From: Caprimulgus europaeus | Lineage: Eukaryota; Chordata; Aves; Caprimulgiformes; Caprimulgidae | Direction: 5' to 3' | Length of the DNA: 64,000 bases | Assembly: GCA_907165065.1 (NCBI GenBank) | Contig: OU015550.1 | Location: 6,297,501-6,361,500 of the forward strand | Part shown: positions 27,601 to 40,661 of the stretch, piece after piece | Layout: each line of letters begins with the position of its first letter | Numbering within the stretch: position 1 is the stretch's first letter | The notes under the pieces: model-generated | Databases searched by the model: none | What the model was told of the DNA's origin: nothing | The model's input: only the letters and a program-made list of their open reading frames with translations | Translations under genes and position numbers: made by a program

Positions 27601-30600
27601 ACTGTGGGACTGGTGCCTGAGAAACTCCTCTCTGGTAGCACAGGCTTGGCTGTGTGACCACAGCTGGCACCCCCTAGTACCAGGTCTTTAGAGTGTAACT
27701 GGCCTTTTGTATATTTTTTGAGCTTTCAAATGTTTTACGAGTGAAAGTGGTGGAGAAATAAACAGCCCAAATGTCCCAGAGATCATTACTAAGGGCTGTC
27801 ACCTTAGCCATGGTGCTTTCCTGCTACCTGCAGAAGCACAGCTGGCCCTGGGGCTTTTTTCCCTTGTGAGGGTCGCTCTCACTCTGCCTCTGTTCCAAGA
27901 GTAACAGGTTTCACAGAAGGAATTGGTAGGAATAAGCAACATTTTTTAAGGACCAGTCTGTGTTGGTTATTTGCATTATTTTGATTAGGTTTGATTATGA
28001 TTTGATTTGGCACAGAGGCTTCTGCTGCCACATACATATTTGCACTGGGCTGTTTGGCAGCTCTCATCTTAACCCTTTATTTCCACCCACCCGCTCTCCT
28101 GCTGGGGGGAGGCTGAGGAGCAGCTGCCTGGGGAGCTGTGAGTCAGGAGGATGCACACACCCTGCCCGCGAGCTCTCCCGCACCCAGCGGCTTCCTTCCC
28201 CCCAAACACCTTGGCCTTGGGCCTGTCTGAGCCCCCCAGCAGGGACTGCAGGTGAGGGGGGCTCAGATGCCCATCTTTGGGCTCCCACTGTGCCCCCCTT
28301 GCCCACCCACCTTCCTGGGCAGGGCTTTGGCAGGCGGGGGGAATAAATTCCAGTAGTTATCACCAACCTTCCCAAGCTCTGTTCCCAAATGAGGAGTCTG
28401 GGGGTGGCTCTTCCTATTGGGAGCAATCCTCAGCCTCTCTGGGACCCCAGGGTGCTGAGCAGTTTGATTTTGGTGTGGGGTTTTTTGGTAACATGCAGCC
28501 TCAAAGCTAAGTTCAGTTAATGGGTGGGGAAGGTGGGGACGGTGAGGACAGGCAGGCTCCCCTTCACTGGGGACAGGGGATGTCTCACTGCTCCAGTGCT
28601 GGAAAGAGATTCCTGGTGGCTACAGTGAAAGTTCCCCCAGTGGGATCCCTGGCACTCAGAAACCTGGTGCAGGTACCACAAACTGGAAAGGCAGGTTCCT
28701 GGCGCAGCAGCCTGCTCTGAATCAGCTGGAGGTTGCTGGGCTGGTCCCACCCCTCGCAAACAGCAGAGGGAAAAAAATCTTCCCAGTCATCTCTGGGGAC
28801 TGGCAGTGTCCTGGAGATGCTGTCCATTTTCAAAGCCAGCTCGTGACGTGAGGATGGGTGGGTTTTTGGGAGAGATGCTGAGCACTAGCAACGGCAACAG
28901 AAATTTTTGGTGTGAATCAGGCTTGCCCAGTTTTTAGGACCTGTTGAAATGACATGTCCCAAATGACTCCTCATTTCTGAAATGTGGACTGTTTCCTCCA
29001 GCTTTGCATGGATCTCCTCCAGCTGCCATTCCCGTTCCACTCCTGTCCAAACATGTGATGCATGCGTTGCTTTTAATTCGGTGCTCAGGCATCTTTGTTT
29101 CCCTGTAAATGAGCAGGTATCCTCACTGTGCTCTGGATGCTGGCAGCAATGAATTTCCATAGCAAATGGGAACTGCTGGGTTTTTTATCTGTGTGGTTTT
29201 TGGTATCTCATTGCTCTGGACAATTTCATTATCAGCTCTTGAACTGCATCGTGTTGGCCTTTGTCTTCCCTCTGGCTTTCAGCTGAAGTTAAGGATCTTT
29301 CCTCTGCCTTTACCTTTTGACCAGTAAAGAGGTCTTGGATGAGGCTGTGCAGCTCACCTGGGCTGGTGTTTTGCCACTAACAGATCTGTCCTGATGCCTT
29401 AGCAGACCTTGGCTTCTCCCTCCACACCAAGGTGTCTGATCAGTTGTGCAACCCCAGGAATGTGAATTCCCACTCACTCTCTCCTGGCTCGCCAGCAAGT
29501 GGCTCGTTCCTTTGTGGTTATAGAGGATCTTTGGTCATCTGCAGGGTGATGGACTTTGCAAGCAAAGCACGTGCATTTTCTTACTATTTTTTCCAAAAGC
29601 TGAGGGATTCCAGGGCTCTTCTGAAGGAGCCCAGGCTGCTGCTGTTAGTCAGCTCTGCCCCAGCAGCTCCCGAGCTCCCTACACCCAGGGCAGTGTGCGA
29701 TGTGAAGGTGCTGCCCGAGCCCTGGATGGGGCTGGCTGTACAAACCCAGCCTGACCTTTGATCAAGGAGACTTTGGAATCCTATAGCAATCTCTTGTAAA
29801 AATAGTGCTAATGCCAGTGAAAGGCAAGGGCAGGCTCAGTCCTTATCTAGGCCTTTGTGTGCAGAAAGGCAGCTCGCTGAGCGTGCAGACTGATGGAGGG
29901 ATAATGCTTCCTTTGCACAAGGGGCTGTTAACAGCCAGTGCAAACAGCTGCCTGGGGTGAGTAGGAGTGCAACAGGGTGGACCCTGGAGCCTGGGAATGG
30001 GGTGCTATGTCCCTGACCACTGCCCATAGGGAATGGGGTGGTATGTCCCTGACCACTGCCCATGGGTCTGCGAGCTCCTGCTGCTCACAGAGCAGTATTT
30101 CCTTGCTATGGGTCTCTCCCATCGCTGGTATGTGACAGCCCAGTCCACTGCCTCTGTCACTTAGTCTGTGCTGCCAGCCTGATTCAGCACCTGTTTGTGT
30201 TTGAGATGGGTGCGTTAGCGTTGGCTTGGTGAGCAGCACCAGTCCCTCTGCAGAGCTGTGGTGCTGGTGAGTCACTGGAGGGAAGGAGAAGCTTCTGCTG
30301 CTGGCAGGAGCCCTGGTCAGTGCTCCAGGTGAGTCACAGTGCCATGAATATCTCTCAGTGGGTGGCTGTAATTAGCCAAAGTGCCCTAGCTGTAAGCATC
30401 CTCCAGGCTGCTGAATTGCAGGGTCCTGTACCAGCTAAACGTGCTGCTGAGCTTTCAGCGTGAATGGGAAGGGAGTAATTGAGGGTGAAACACAGACCAC
30501 ACAAGTAGCAGTTTTCCCCAGAGTGCTCAGATATGCTGGTGCCAGTTTCCCAAAAAGCTGGAAGTCTGTCTGTGACTTCAGTGTGGTGTGTACATGGCTG

Positions 30601-33600
30601 TGGCGTGGGCTGGCAGCGCTTGCTGGAGAGCAAGACCCACAAAACCCGGGGGAGCTCTTCCATTTGCTCGGTACGTGAATGGTGAGTGCTGCTGGCTGTG
30701 AGCTGGGGAGTCCTGGGCTTGGAGGTGAGATGGCAGAGCTCCTCTCCTGCCCCTCTGCACCTGACTAGCACAGGGGAATTGTGTCCATGGCTTGTGCAAC
30801 CTTGATCACTTCACTTGTCCCTGTCAACAGCAGCTACTGCAGGGACCCCTGTGTCTAGGAACAGCAGGGGATCCCATCAGGCTCTGTTTGTGTAGACAAA
30901 TTACCAGCTGTACAGGCTGGGTCCTGCTTGTCAGCGCTTTGCCCTGATACCCTGGGCATAAAACTAACAGCTCCATCTTCCCAACTATTGCAGAATGCCC
31001 AAGAATCCCATGGGGTGGCTGTGCCAACACCATCAGTGCCAGAAGACTTTGAGGAAAAAGCAGCTCTTGGTAAGGGATCTTCTCTGCTCAGTCCTGGACT
31101 AAACTGAGTGCTCAGCAGAGCCGTGCCCTTGGGGAGGGAAGCGTGTGTGTGCCAAGCTCTGGAGCAGACAGTCTGATCATGAGATTTTTCATGCTAAAAT
31201 TGAGTCTACTATTAATTATTTTTTGAAGTAGTTGAAAATGAATTAATTTTTAAGGGGTGAGGCATAGTGGCTGTTTACGATTCAGCCAACTTTAGACTGC
31301 TGCTGAGCAAAATAAAGTGGCTTCCTGGGAGGATAGCTGGCCTGGGGTGATGCTGGCTGTGGTGGTGCTGATGGAGAAGGTGCTCACACCACCGTGCTCT
31401 TGCTGTTCCTTGCAGGCTCCGGCTCCAAGATCAATGGGAACTACCGAATGTACAGCTCAGCGGGGGACCTGCGCCCACAGGCTCTCGAGGGGGATGACCT
31501 GGATGAAGACATCCCTCCACCGCCATCAGTACCGCCACCACCCCCTCCAACAGCACCTGCACCACCACCTCCAGCCTCGCCGGTCCCTCCACCACCTGAA
31601 ATGCTGCCTCCACCACTGCCACCACTTGAGATAGTGCCGCCACCTCCTGCCATGGCACCTCCGCCACCTCCAGCCTCTGCCCTGTCCTCCCCCAGCACAC
31701 CAGCTCCTCCAGACTTCATCCCACCAGCCCCACCGGGTGCCTCGTCGCTCAGCCGGGACCCAGCACCCTTCACCACTGGCATCTCCAAATGGAAGTCTGA
31801 GACGGTGCTGAACACAAGGCAGGCAGATGCCGAGGGGCCGCTCTGCCCTGCTGAGGCTGGGGTACCGGCTTCCCCTGCCCCGAAGGAGAGCCTGCAGCCC
31901 AAGCACTGCCCTGAGCCCCACCTCACCTTCCCCAGGTCCTTCAAGGTGCCCCCACCAGCCCCAGCCCGGTCCTCCTCCATCCCGGTGCAGGAGAGCCAGC
32001 CTGCCCGGCAGGAGCCCCTCCCCAGGCAGCCGCACGCCCGGCCTCCCCTCCCGCCCTGCTTCACCATCAGACCTGCAGCCAAGGCTCACGCAAGAGGAGA
32101 AGCTGAGCAAAGGAATTCCCCACTGAGACAGGCTGTCACAAAGCTGGCTGTGCCAACCCCACCACCACTGAGCCCCAAACCAGGTCCAGGGCTTGGCCAA
32201 GGGATGAATTCTGCTGGTCGCCAGTCCCCACTGCCAGGCTCTGAACCGGAGAAGGTTCCCCAGCCAAAAACAGCCGAGAGGGACTCTCCTCCAAAATCCG
32301 AACCTCTCTCTGCAAACGACCTGGACCTCCCCCCTCCAGACTACCCGACCTGCGAGGATGACTGGAGGGACGCCAGCAACCTCAGCCAGCTGCAGCACGA
32401 GCTCTCGGCCCTCCTGCGCTCCCCACGGAGGGAGGACAGGGCGTTGGAGAAGCCGGCTGCTCCCCGGCCCGTGGGCAGCAATACCAGCCACAGCAGCAGC
32501 CACAAGCCCAGTCTCAATGGGCTCCAACTCACTGGACCTGCTGGGAAGGATGCCCAGTTACCTGTGGGAGGGGAGAGAGAGAAGAAGGAGGTGCCCAGCA
32601 GCCCCCCCAGTGCCAAGGGAGGTTCTCCCAGCACAGTGCTCCCTGCTCCGGAGAGCAACCCTGCCACGCAGACCCGCAGCGTGATGAAGATCAGGAACGA
32701 GCTGGAGGCTGTGCTGGCCCTGAAGAAAGAAGGGAAACCTGTGCTGGGGCTCGGCAGCCAGAAGCAGGGCACTGAGGATGGCAGCAGCACCCCACGGCTG
32801 AGGAAGAGCCCCCCTGAGCTGGGTGACTCGGTGCTGCTGAAACCAGCCCCAAGCCCACCCCCAGCACCAGCTGCACTGGAGGAGACGGGGCACAAGGACC
32901 ATCCTGCTCCTGCTGCTGGCAAGGTCACAGAGAACTTGACCCCTGTTCCTGGGTCCCTGGACAGCAGTGTGAGTCCCCCAGACCCACCTCAGGGACTGGC
33001 GGAGGAGCCCCCTGCTCCCACCTCCTCCTCACCCGCCATTTCTCCCACACAGAGCCCAGAACCGCAGCCCAATGTGACCATCTTCGAGTACAAAGTGCAC
33101 CGGGCTGGGGCCAGCTCGGCCGAACTGCCCTGTGCCTCGAGCTCTGCCCAACCGCCCTGCCCCATGGCCAGGAGCCCGCCGGGCGCCTCGGGAGCGGGGC
33201 AGGAGGAGGTGCTGATCCACCCTGTGACGGGCGAGCGGGTGGAGCGGGGCTCCCCCATGGCCCTGCTCCTGGCAGCCCGGCAGCGTGCCCAGCGGGGACG
33301 GCAGGGTGCTGAGGTGGGAGCCACGTCCTGGGCGAAGCCACCCCTGAAACTTGGCAGTGCCTCCTCAGACACCACCAGCTTCTACCGCCATGAGTCCAAG
33401 CCCTACTCCTTCACCGTGGTGCCCCGGCCACCCAGGGTGGATACAGCGGGGTCAGGACAGAGCAAACCTCCCTCCTTCTCCAGCTGCTCGGAGCAGGGCC
33501 GGGATGTGCGGGGAGTGGGCGAGGGGCAGCCCCCCAGCTTCCCCGGGCACCGGCGGGCGGCTGCCTCCAGCCTGCTGCGGGGTCTCCTCGAGCCCGGGCA

Positions 33601-34731
33601 GCCGAGCCAGCCCAGCCCGCCCCGCCATGGCCTGCCCAGGGAGGAGGAGGAGAACAGGGAGACGGCGCTGGACTATGGGATCATCCCTCCACCCCCTGAA
33701 TTCAGCAACGAGGTGGATGAGGCTGAGGGGTCCCTCCCAAACCAGGAGGAGAACCACAAGTGCCCCAGCTTCCCCGACTGCAGCCGGGGCTCGGAGGTGC
33801 CGCGGTATTTCAGGTGGTCCGGCTACAGCCGCAGCTATGGGGGCAGCCATGAGGTGCCAGCCCCGCTGCCCTTGGAGCAGAGCAGGAGGAACAGCGACTT
33901 CACCGCCCAGTTCTCAGACTACACCAGCTCTGCCGGTTACTTCAGCCGCTGCCCCAACCCTCGCCCGCTGATCAAGAAGCGCCTGTACGTCTCTGAGCCC
34001 GACAGCTCCTACCCCCGGGCAGCCACAGCCCCCCGGGGCACGGGCACCCTCTCCTCCCATGGCCCCGGGGGGTACAGCTCCCCGGCCAGGGAGGGGGTCC
34101 GTCGCCTCGGCTCTGCCCACCGGAACGGCCCCGTGGGCGCGCAGGGCAGGCGCACGTCCATCGATGCTGCTGGGAAGGCCGCGCCGTACGGCAGCGCCGG
34201 GGCTGATGCCAAGTACAAGGGGCAGAACGGGGATTTCTCGCCCGCCAGCGGGGTGGCAGCCGGCAGGTATGTGTCACCTTGAGCTGAGCCCTTCCCTGTC
34301 CTCTGAGTCCCCTTGATTTGAAGGAGGGGAGGGCTGAGCCCTGAGCTGGCCCCAGAGCAGCATGGATGCCCAAGAGAAGTCATTGTCCCTTGGCCCCCAC
34401 AGGGCTGGGGTCTCCTCCCGCTGCCCTGGGGCTGTGACACGGCTCCTCCCTGGTCCCAGCTGTAACCCTGGCACTCGTCCTCTCCTCCCTGCATCGCTGA
34501 ACAGCGACGCAAAACAACCTTCACCCTGCTCCACTAGAAAAAAATCAAATGTATGATTGCAATATTGAATAAAAACAAGGGGTTTCCTTGGCTTTCAGTG
34601 ACCTTCCACTCTGTTTTCCCTCCAGACCTGCCCATGGCAGCCCGCAGTACGGCGGACCCACCAACACCTTCACGGTCAGACCCGGGGCACGGCAGCCCAT
34701 CTCCTACGCCTACCAGAGCGGGCACCGATAG
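21682..34731 (+). CDS. C6orf132: C6orf132 orthologue, proline-rich protein
   Basis: Coding exons are 21682-21829, 26420-26535, 30994-31069, 31416-34266 and 34626-34731. Phases join as 1, 0, 1 and 2, giving 1098 residues; the human protein is of similar size. The N-terminus has a GTFSRLFGK block and PPWILTQE. Exon 2 carries YYGDNRFGTM and RPRVRPLLTFLPL, the best conserved block. The 2.85-kb exon starts with a polyproline run (about residues 147-225) of the kind bound by profilin, EVH1 or SH3 domains. Disordered sequence follows, broken by conserved islands such as PPPDYPTCEDDW, KIRNELEAVL and HPVTGERVERG. The last exon ends in FTVRPGARQPISYAY. I see no signal peptide, membrane segment or enzyme domain. 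The molecular role is unknown; a link to actin or adhesion is only inferred from polyproline. It converges on WDR77. Confidence 0.95.
22562..22594. repeat. 10-bp tandem repeat in C6orf132 intron 1
   Basis: Three copies of TGAGCTGTGC in tandem. Short simple repeat, no further signal. Confidence 0.75.
29993..30065. repeat. 36-bp tandem duplication in C6orf132 intron 2
   Basis: Copies at 29993-30028 and 30029-30064 differ at two positions, so the duplication looks recent. It lies in the 4.5-kb intron between coding exons 2 and 3. Confidence 0.85.
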
Positions 34732-36290
34732 CCTTGTCCACAGGGAAGGGCTGAGAAGGTGCCTGGGTTTGTCATCTCCTTCTCCATGGGCACCAAGGGT
34801 GGTCCCAACCCTGCTTGAAACTACTGATGGAGAAGGCGAAGGACTTGGACTGTTCTCAAAAGACTCATGGAGAGTGGTTACTGCAGGGGACCGGCTGCTG
34901 TCTTGTGACGTGAGCAAACACGGTTTTCCTTCTCCTATTTCTCCCCCTGTATTATTTTCAGAATTGCAGCCTGATGGGTCTTCTAAGAAAGTGAAAAAGC
35001 ATCCTTAGTTCTCTTTAAAGAGCACCACCACTGGAGAGATTGTTTTCAGTTTGGTTTTTTAAGTTAGTTTAAATACAATGTGCTTGGGAGTAGGGAGAAA
35101 CCAACTAGGGGATGTACGTAATGGAAGCAAAGCAGGGTATAGCTAAACCCAGGGGAATTAAAATGAGAATGTGAGGCCAATGGGGTAGAAATAGAGCTTA
35201 GGATGTCTAGATCCAAACCTCTTCTGTCCCCACCTCCTTCTACAGCCTTGAGCGAATCAATTTCACTGATGCCTTAAAACCAGGTCGTGGCTTCCAGCTC
35301 CTGTCCCGCCGAGCTGGGGGCAGCTCCGCTGCCAAGGGCTGAGCCCCCTTCCCCAGGGAGTGACTGCAGACCCTTCCTTTCCTGCTCCTTTTGGTCACTG
35401 TAAATGTTTCTGTTGGTGATTATTCCTCATGGAGGAAGGATGTGAGGCCTGAATTGATGGCTGTAAAGAACTTCAGAGACTCAGGACACTGAGCAATCCT
35501 TTTCCTGCGTCAGTGGCTCACCGAGGGGCTGTGCTGGTGCTGCTTTCCTCGAGGGGTCTCTTGCCACTTCATACCCACCTAGTCCTTATAGACTGTTAAA
35601 CTGAGACTTGGCTGTAGATGGTCTGGTCTGGGGGACTGAGAAGCTAATTTGGGTGTGGTTGTAGAGTATGGGGTGCTCCCGGTGTGTGGGATGCCCGCAG
35701 TGCTGTTCCGAAGGGAGCTGGCTCCCGCTGTCCGTGGGCGCGTGTCCCCAGGAGCTGGTGGTGGCTCTGCAGAGGGTGGGACCTGTGAGTGGCCTTAAAG
35801 AGGGTGTTTTTTGCTACAGAGTGAGCAATACTGTCTCAGGGCAGCTGACCAAAGTCTCGAATAGGTAAATTCCTGCAATTAGAAATGTATTATCTCCCTC
35901 ATCGGTAACCCTGCTGAAAATCGCTGTAAGATAAGTGTAAAAACTTGTAGAGAACATTTTCTAACCGCTGACAAACTAAAAGCACTTTGAGACATTAGTC
36001 TACTTTTATGGAAAGCACTTTCTGGTTTCAGTCCTATCCAACATCACTTGTCCTGTGGCACACACACCTGTGGATGTCTGCCTGTGAGCAGAGTTTTTGC
36101 TCTACAACTCAACTCAAAATTCAGTGATAAATTTTCCTTCATGGTGGAATTTTCCAAAGCATTATCTTGATATTAATGTAATGTTGTTCATGTTCTGCAT
36201 TTTATGTTATTTCCCACTTTACCTAATAATTTATCAGCTGTTTCAAGTACTGCAGCAGCTTCAAAGTATCCTGAACTTTACTTTGCTGTG

Positions 36291-36296
36291 AATAAA
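36291..36296 (+). terminator. Candidate poly(A) signal for C6orf132
   Basis: AATAAA about 1.56 kb after the stop codon, the first canonical hexamer in the last exon's downstream sequence. The AATAAA near 34568 is upstream, in the last intron. Confidence 0.4.
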
Positions 36297-36862
36297 ATGA
36301 AACCGCAAATACCATAATCGGTGTGATAGCTAATTCAAATGGCATTCTTGTGCCAGGAAGTCCTAGGGACTTGGATGATTTCCAGACCTGCTCACCCCAG
36401 CCAGTATTGAAATAACACATTATAAATATCGGGTGTTGGTTTTTAAACAATGTTTATAGAGAAAAGTGACCATGGAGTAACTGTCTGGGTGTTTAAGTGT
36501 GCCAGTGCCATGTAGAATAGCCCCCTTCAAAAAAAATCATGATTCTTATTTATCTGTATAGCTAAAGTTGTGATCCTGTTTGGTTTCAGGGTCACACTTT
36601 AATATTGGATGAAGTTTCACCACTTTGAGTTGAAACCAAAGAAGCCTCTCTGATAGTATTGTAACCAAATTGTTTTTATTTCCCAATACTTTTTTCAGAA
36701 TAGTAAGTTATAATTGCAAATGAATTCTCAAAAGCAGCTTTAAATTTAAAGGCTTGTTGGGAGACTTTGGCTTCCAGGACTGACTTTGTCCAGAAAGAGG
36801 GGGAGGGTGTGTGCAATCTGCTCTCTAAAGAATTCTCCTAAATTTGAGTGTATGCCCAACAC

Positions 36863-36942
36863 GGGGTTTTTATTTGGATTTGGGTTGGGTTTTTTTTCTG
36901 GGGTTTTGTTTGTGGGGTTTTTTGTTTGGTTTTGGTTTTTTA
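36863..36942. repeat. T/G-rich low-complexity tract
   Basis: Runs of T broken by GG and GGGG over about 80 bases. Its complement is A/C-rich. It may be an old poly-A-derived or simple-repeat tract; nothing coding is visible. Confidence 0.7.
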
Positions 36943-39900
36943 GAGCAAAATGTGAAACTCCAATGGTGGCACTTGCTTTGAACTTCACATTTACTATTTC
37001 ACCCAGACAAGCCATTTGTATGTAGTTGTAATATGGTGTTATGTAATGTGGAGTGTCTTGTGTCTAGTAGATGTGTATTTGTTTATATGAAGTATCAGAA
37101 GCAGGATAATGTAAGTCAGTTTTATTTGTGTCACAAAAAAAACCACTGTCAGAGCTGCTGGCAGCCAAAGTCCTTGCAGAGAAAGTTAAATCCCTAATGA
37201 AGAGTGAGGATCTCCTGGCTGCAGGGGTGGGAAGAGCTGCCCCTTCCTTGGTCAGGTAACTTTTGTCAGGGCAGTGTGCAGGTAAAATCTACTCAGATTC
37301 CTGTTTCTGCTCCTTCTCCCCAGCTGTTTCACTATATAAATTTTGCAGTAGAAAAGGAAGAAACTGAGGGGTAGAAATGGAGCACAGCAACCTACCTGAT
37401 AGCCCAGTCATAGTGCTGGCAGCAGTCCTGAAGCCTGACAGTGGAATTATTCTCGCTCAGCCCTCTCTGACAGTCTGGTCATTCAAGTCTTGATACAACT
37501 TAAATTATCCCCTGCAGATGCCTCTTCTCAAAAGTACCTGCTAATGTAGTATAACTGAGAGCTTTACTTGTGAAGGGCTGAACAAAGTCTCTTAATTTAT
37601 GAGTGCCATTGAACACCAACCTTCTTGCATTAAATATGTCTGGACGTATTGTTCATTCCATGTGTGGTCTGACTTTATTTAGCGTTGTTTAAGTGCTCTG
37701 TCTACTGTGAGATCAAGATCTTTTGCATGTAAGATTAAAAGGACAGGAAACAGCTCAAACTGGCTTTGGCAACAGTCTGAATTCCAGTTTACCTGGGGCT
37801 TGGTCCAGTTTCAGTGTACCAGTTGTTGGTATAACCCTGTGGCTATTGCAGTGCTTTAGAAGCCTGATGGAGGAATGAGCGGGCAGGGAGCACCACTGCC
37901 CCGTCACTCTCCAAACACCCCTCGCTCCCAGCAGGTTAGGCAGGTTGGCAGAGGAGCCTGTGCTGCTTCTATAAATAGTTCTGGGGTTTGAGCTTTTCAT
38001 TAGTCATGAAACTTGCATACTGATTTGCAAGTCCTAACTAGAATGTTTGAAAATGCACTGTGAGCAATGCACGCAGCAGCAGAAAAGGCAGCCTCGTCCT
38101 CACAGCGGCTCGTTCTTTCCACTCCTCAGACTTCTATTTATTTGCATTCTCATCTCTTTAATCCAGCTCTGACTACAGAACCTTTTCTTTGGGAAGGAAG
38201 TGTGCAATGTGGATCTTGAAGCTTTTTCTCTAGCCACAGTGTATTTACAGAGGTGTCCCCACACCCAAGCAGCGTGTGAAGGAGCCCAGTGTGAGCACAC
38301 CAAAACCCCTGAGAACTCCCCAGTTCATTGCAGGGAGCTACAAAGCCTATGAGCCTTGATGTGGCATTGCCAGTGTTCCTGCCCTGCTGCCTGTGTCTTG
38401 GTGTGATTATTTGATGCAGCCCTGCTAGGAATGGCACAGTCAGCCAGGAGCCAGGCTAACACAAGGGACTCGTGGATAAACTGTCACTCCTCGGTGCTTC
38501 TCCTAAAATAGTGAAAAAACCCACAAGTGCAAGTGGTAAAAGTAGTGTTTAAAGAAATGGGGGAAGGTTTCTCAAGCTGGCAGCTGCTGCCCTCCTGTGG
38601 AACACTTACCCCACGCTGAAGCATTTATTTTTTGTGCTGCCACACTTAAAAGTCTCTAATTGTAAAAACAGGATGAATATATCAATAATGACCTGTTGTC
38701 CACATAGGCTTCACCTCCCACCACTATGCACTTTGCCATGGACTGCTGTGTTTTGCTCAGAGGGTGGCAAATGTGAGGAATTTAATGTGGTTTAATACTT
38801 GACAATTTAAACTTTCTAAGTTTTGGAAAGAAAATCTTCCTGGCAACAAGCAGGACTTGCAGCCTGCCTTGCACTAGTGCTGAAGAATCATAGCACCCTG
38901 GCATTAAACAGCAACACAGTGCACATTTATTTAAGAATGGTTTTAATTTCAGGGACTGAAATCACAATTTCACTTTAACTGTGTGCATGATCTCAGCTGG
39001 CTCTTCAACACTACAGAAGTGGCCCAGTGAAACTTTATACCCAGTTACAAATGAAAACCATGATTTATTTAAAAAAAACATCTTCCACTTTTCCCAAGAA
39101 GACTTCTTCACAAACAGCACAAGACCTGTTTCAGTTTTCAGTACACCATGGTCAGTCTGCAGCAGGTAACTTTTTGTGGTTGTTTGAGGGGTACTTTAGA
39201 AGAAACTTGTCAGTTTTTATAATCATTGACTTTTTCCTTGTCATACACTGCTCTAGATCAGGAGGTTTGTTCTGTAAACACCTGTATGACATGGGAACTA
39301 AAAGAGCAGCTTAAAAACAACATAAGAAAAGTACAGAGCCTGGGAAAGCTCAGTCTGCCTAAACATTAATTGTGGGCTCTGCATAATTTGGATCAACTAA
39401 AACTATGTTTATGCAGGGATAAGACCACTGGAAGTGGTGTACATCTCAGTGCTGCTGTTGTGCTAAAGAAACAGGAGTAGCATTCATTTCTACAGTATTT
39501 TTTTTCACTAAGACCTGCTTTATTCTGTCTAGGAAACATTAGGCCAGACCAAGGCATATCTAGAGCAGCAGCAATGCATGCAGAGCAATGGGGGTTTTTC
39601 AGTTAAATATGTTCCAGGGAAACAGATTAGTTTGAAAAGTATGTGGTATACTACAAAAAAAACACCTCTAAGGATTATGTAGAGCCTGTTTTGGGGATTA
39701 TGGGAATGCCTGGTCCCCTCAGTCTCTGGCACAAAGTCACTCATCACAAGTGCATCAGGAGTCTCATTTATCACTAAGCAGAGTCTGGTTATAGGAGCAA
39801 GCAAATGAAAACCAAAGTCCTTAGTCCAGTTTTTCCATTACCTAAACTTTTGTCCACAGGTCTCACCTTTGAGAAAGTTGTCTTCAGCACAGAGGAGATG

Positions 39901-40661
39901 AAACATGGTGTCCAACAGGACAGCAGCTGCTCCCTTCTCTTGGCTTTCAGCCTGCTGCAGTAGCAGCCCCTTTGAGCTGGCCTCAGCTGCAAGCCAGTGT
40001 CATGCAGTGTCACAAAAGTGACATTACAGGGCTACAGCTGGGATCCTTGTACAGCATACAGGACCCCTCACACCAAGCACTGGTACTGATACCCATCAGT
40101 GGAACAGAAGTGCTCACCACAGGATCCAGCTAGTAGATGTTGAAGACTGACCCTCTAAAGCACATGCTGCATTAAGGACAACAGTGGGACCTCTGCAGTT
40201 CTTGGATGTTCACCATTCTGTTGGAAAAACTGATTTACACAGCAAAGAACTTCCCTTAAGGGTGAGGCTCTTGCATCCAGCTAACAAGAGGTGGGTGTTT
40301 TTAACCTCCCTCAAAAAAGGTTTCTGTTAAATCCATGAATGGTTTGGAGAACTGAGGGAGGAGCTGGGTCTTTGATTATTTTTTTTAATTTAATTATCCC
40401 TATTTCCCTGTCTCTCCAAGTCTCCTCTGTGCCTGAAGTCAATTTTTTTCTGGGTAAAATACTGAAGTCTTATCACAGGTGAAGCTAACTCCTGAGGAGA
40501 GGGTAAAGCTTGGTTTGTTAACTAACTTATGCCTAATTCAAAATTACTACAGGAATCTTCTTAGTCACAAGCTTCAAGGCAGACTCCAGGTCACACACAC
40601 CTTTGACTTCAGCAGAATCAAAGTAATGCCAGGAAGGAATTTGGACCATGAGTTTATAAAA

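Larger units (their letters stand above)
34732..40661. other. 3' UTRs and intergenic gap between C6orf132 and WDR77
   Basis: The two genes converge here. The first 1.6 kb is probably C6orf132 3' UTR, ending near the signal at 36291. Minus-strand AATAAA candidates for WDR77 lie at 39519-39524 and 38926-38931, both more than 1 kb beyond its stop. A T/G-rich low-complexity tract lies at 36863-36942. I see no gene or recognisable transposon in the middle. Confidence 0.5.

Noticed and set aside
31526..32527. 333-codon minus strand frame opposite the C6orf132 large exon
   Set aside because: Trp/Arg/Gly-rich shadow of the proline-rich coding strand.
38880..38915. AGAATCATAG string resembling a CR1 terminus
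   Set aside because: Single octamer match without the adjacent GGTTGGAA block.
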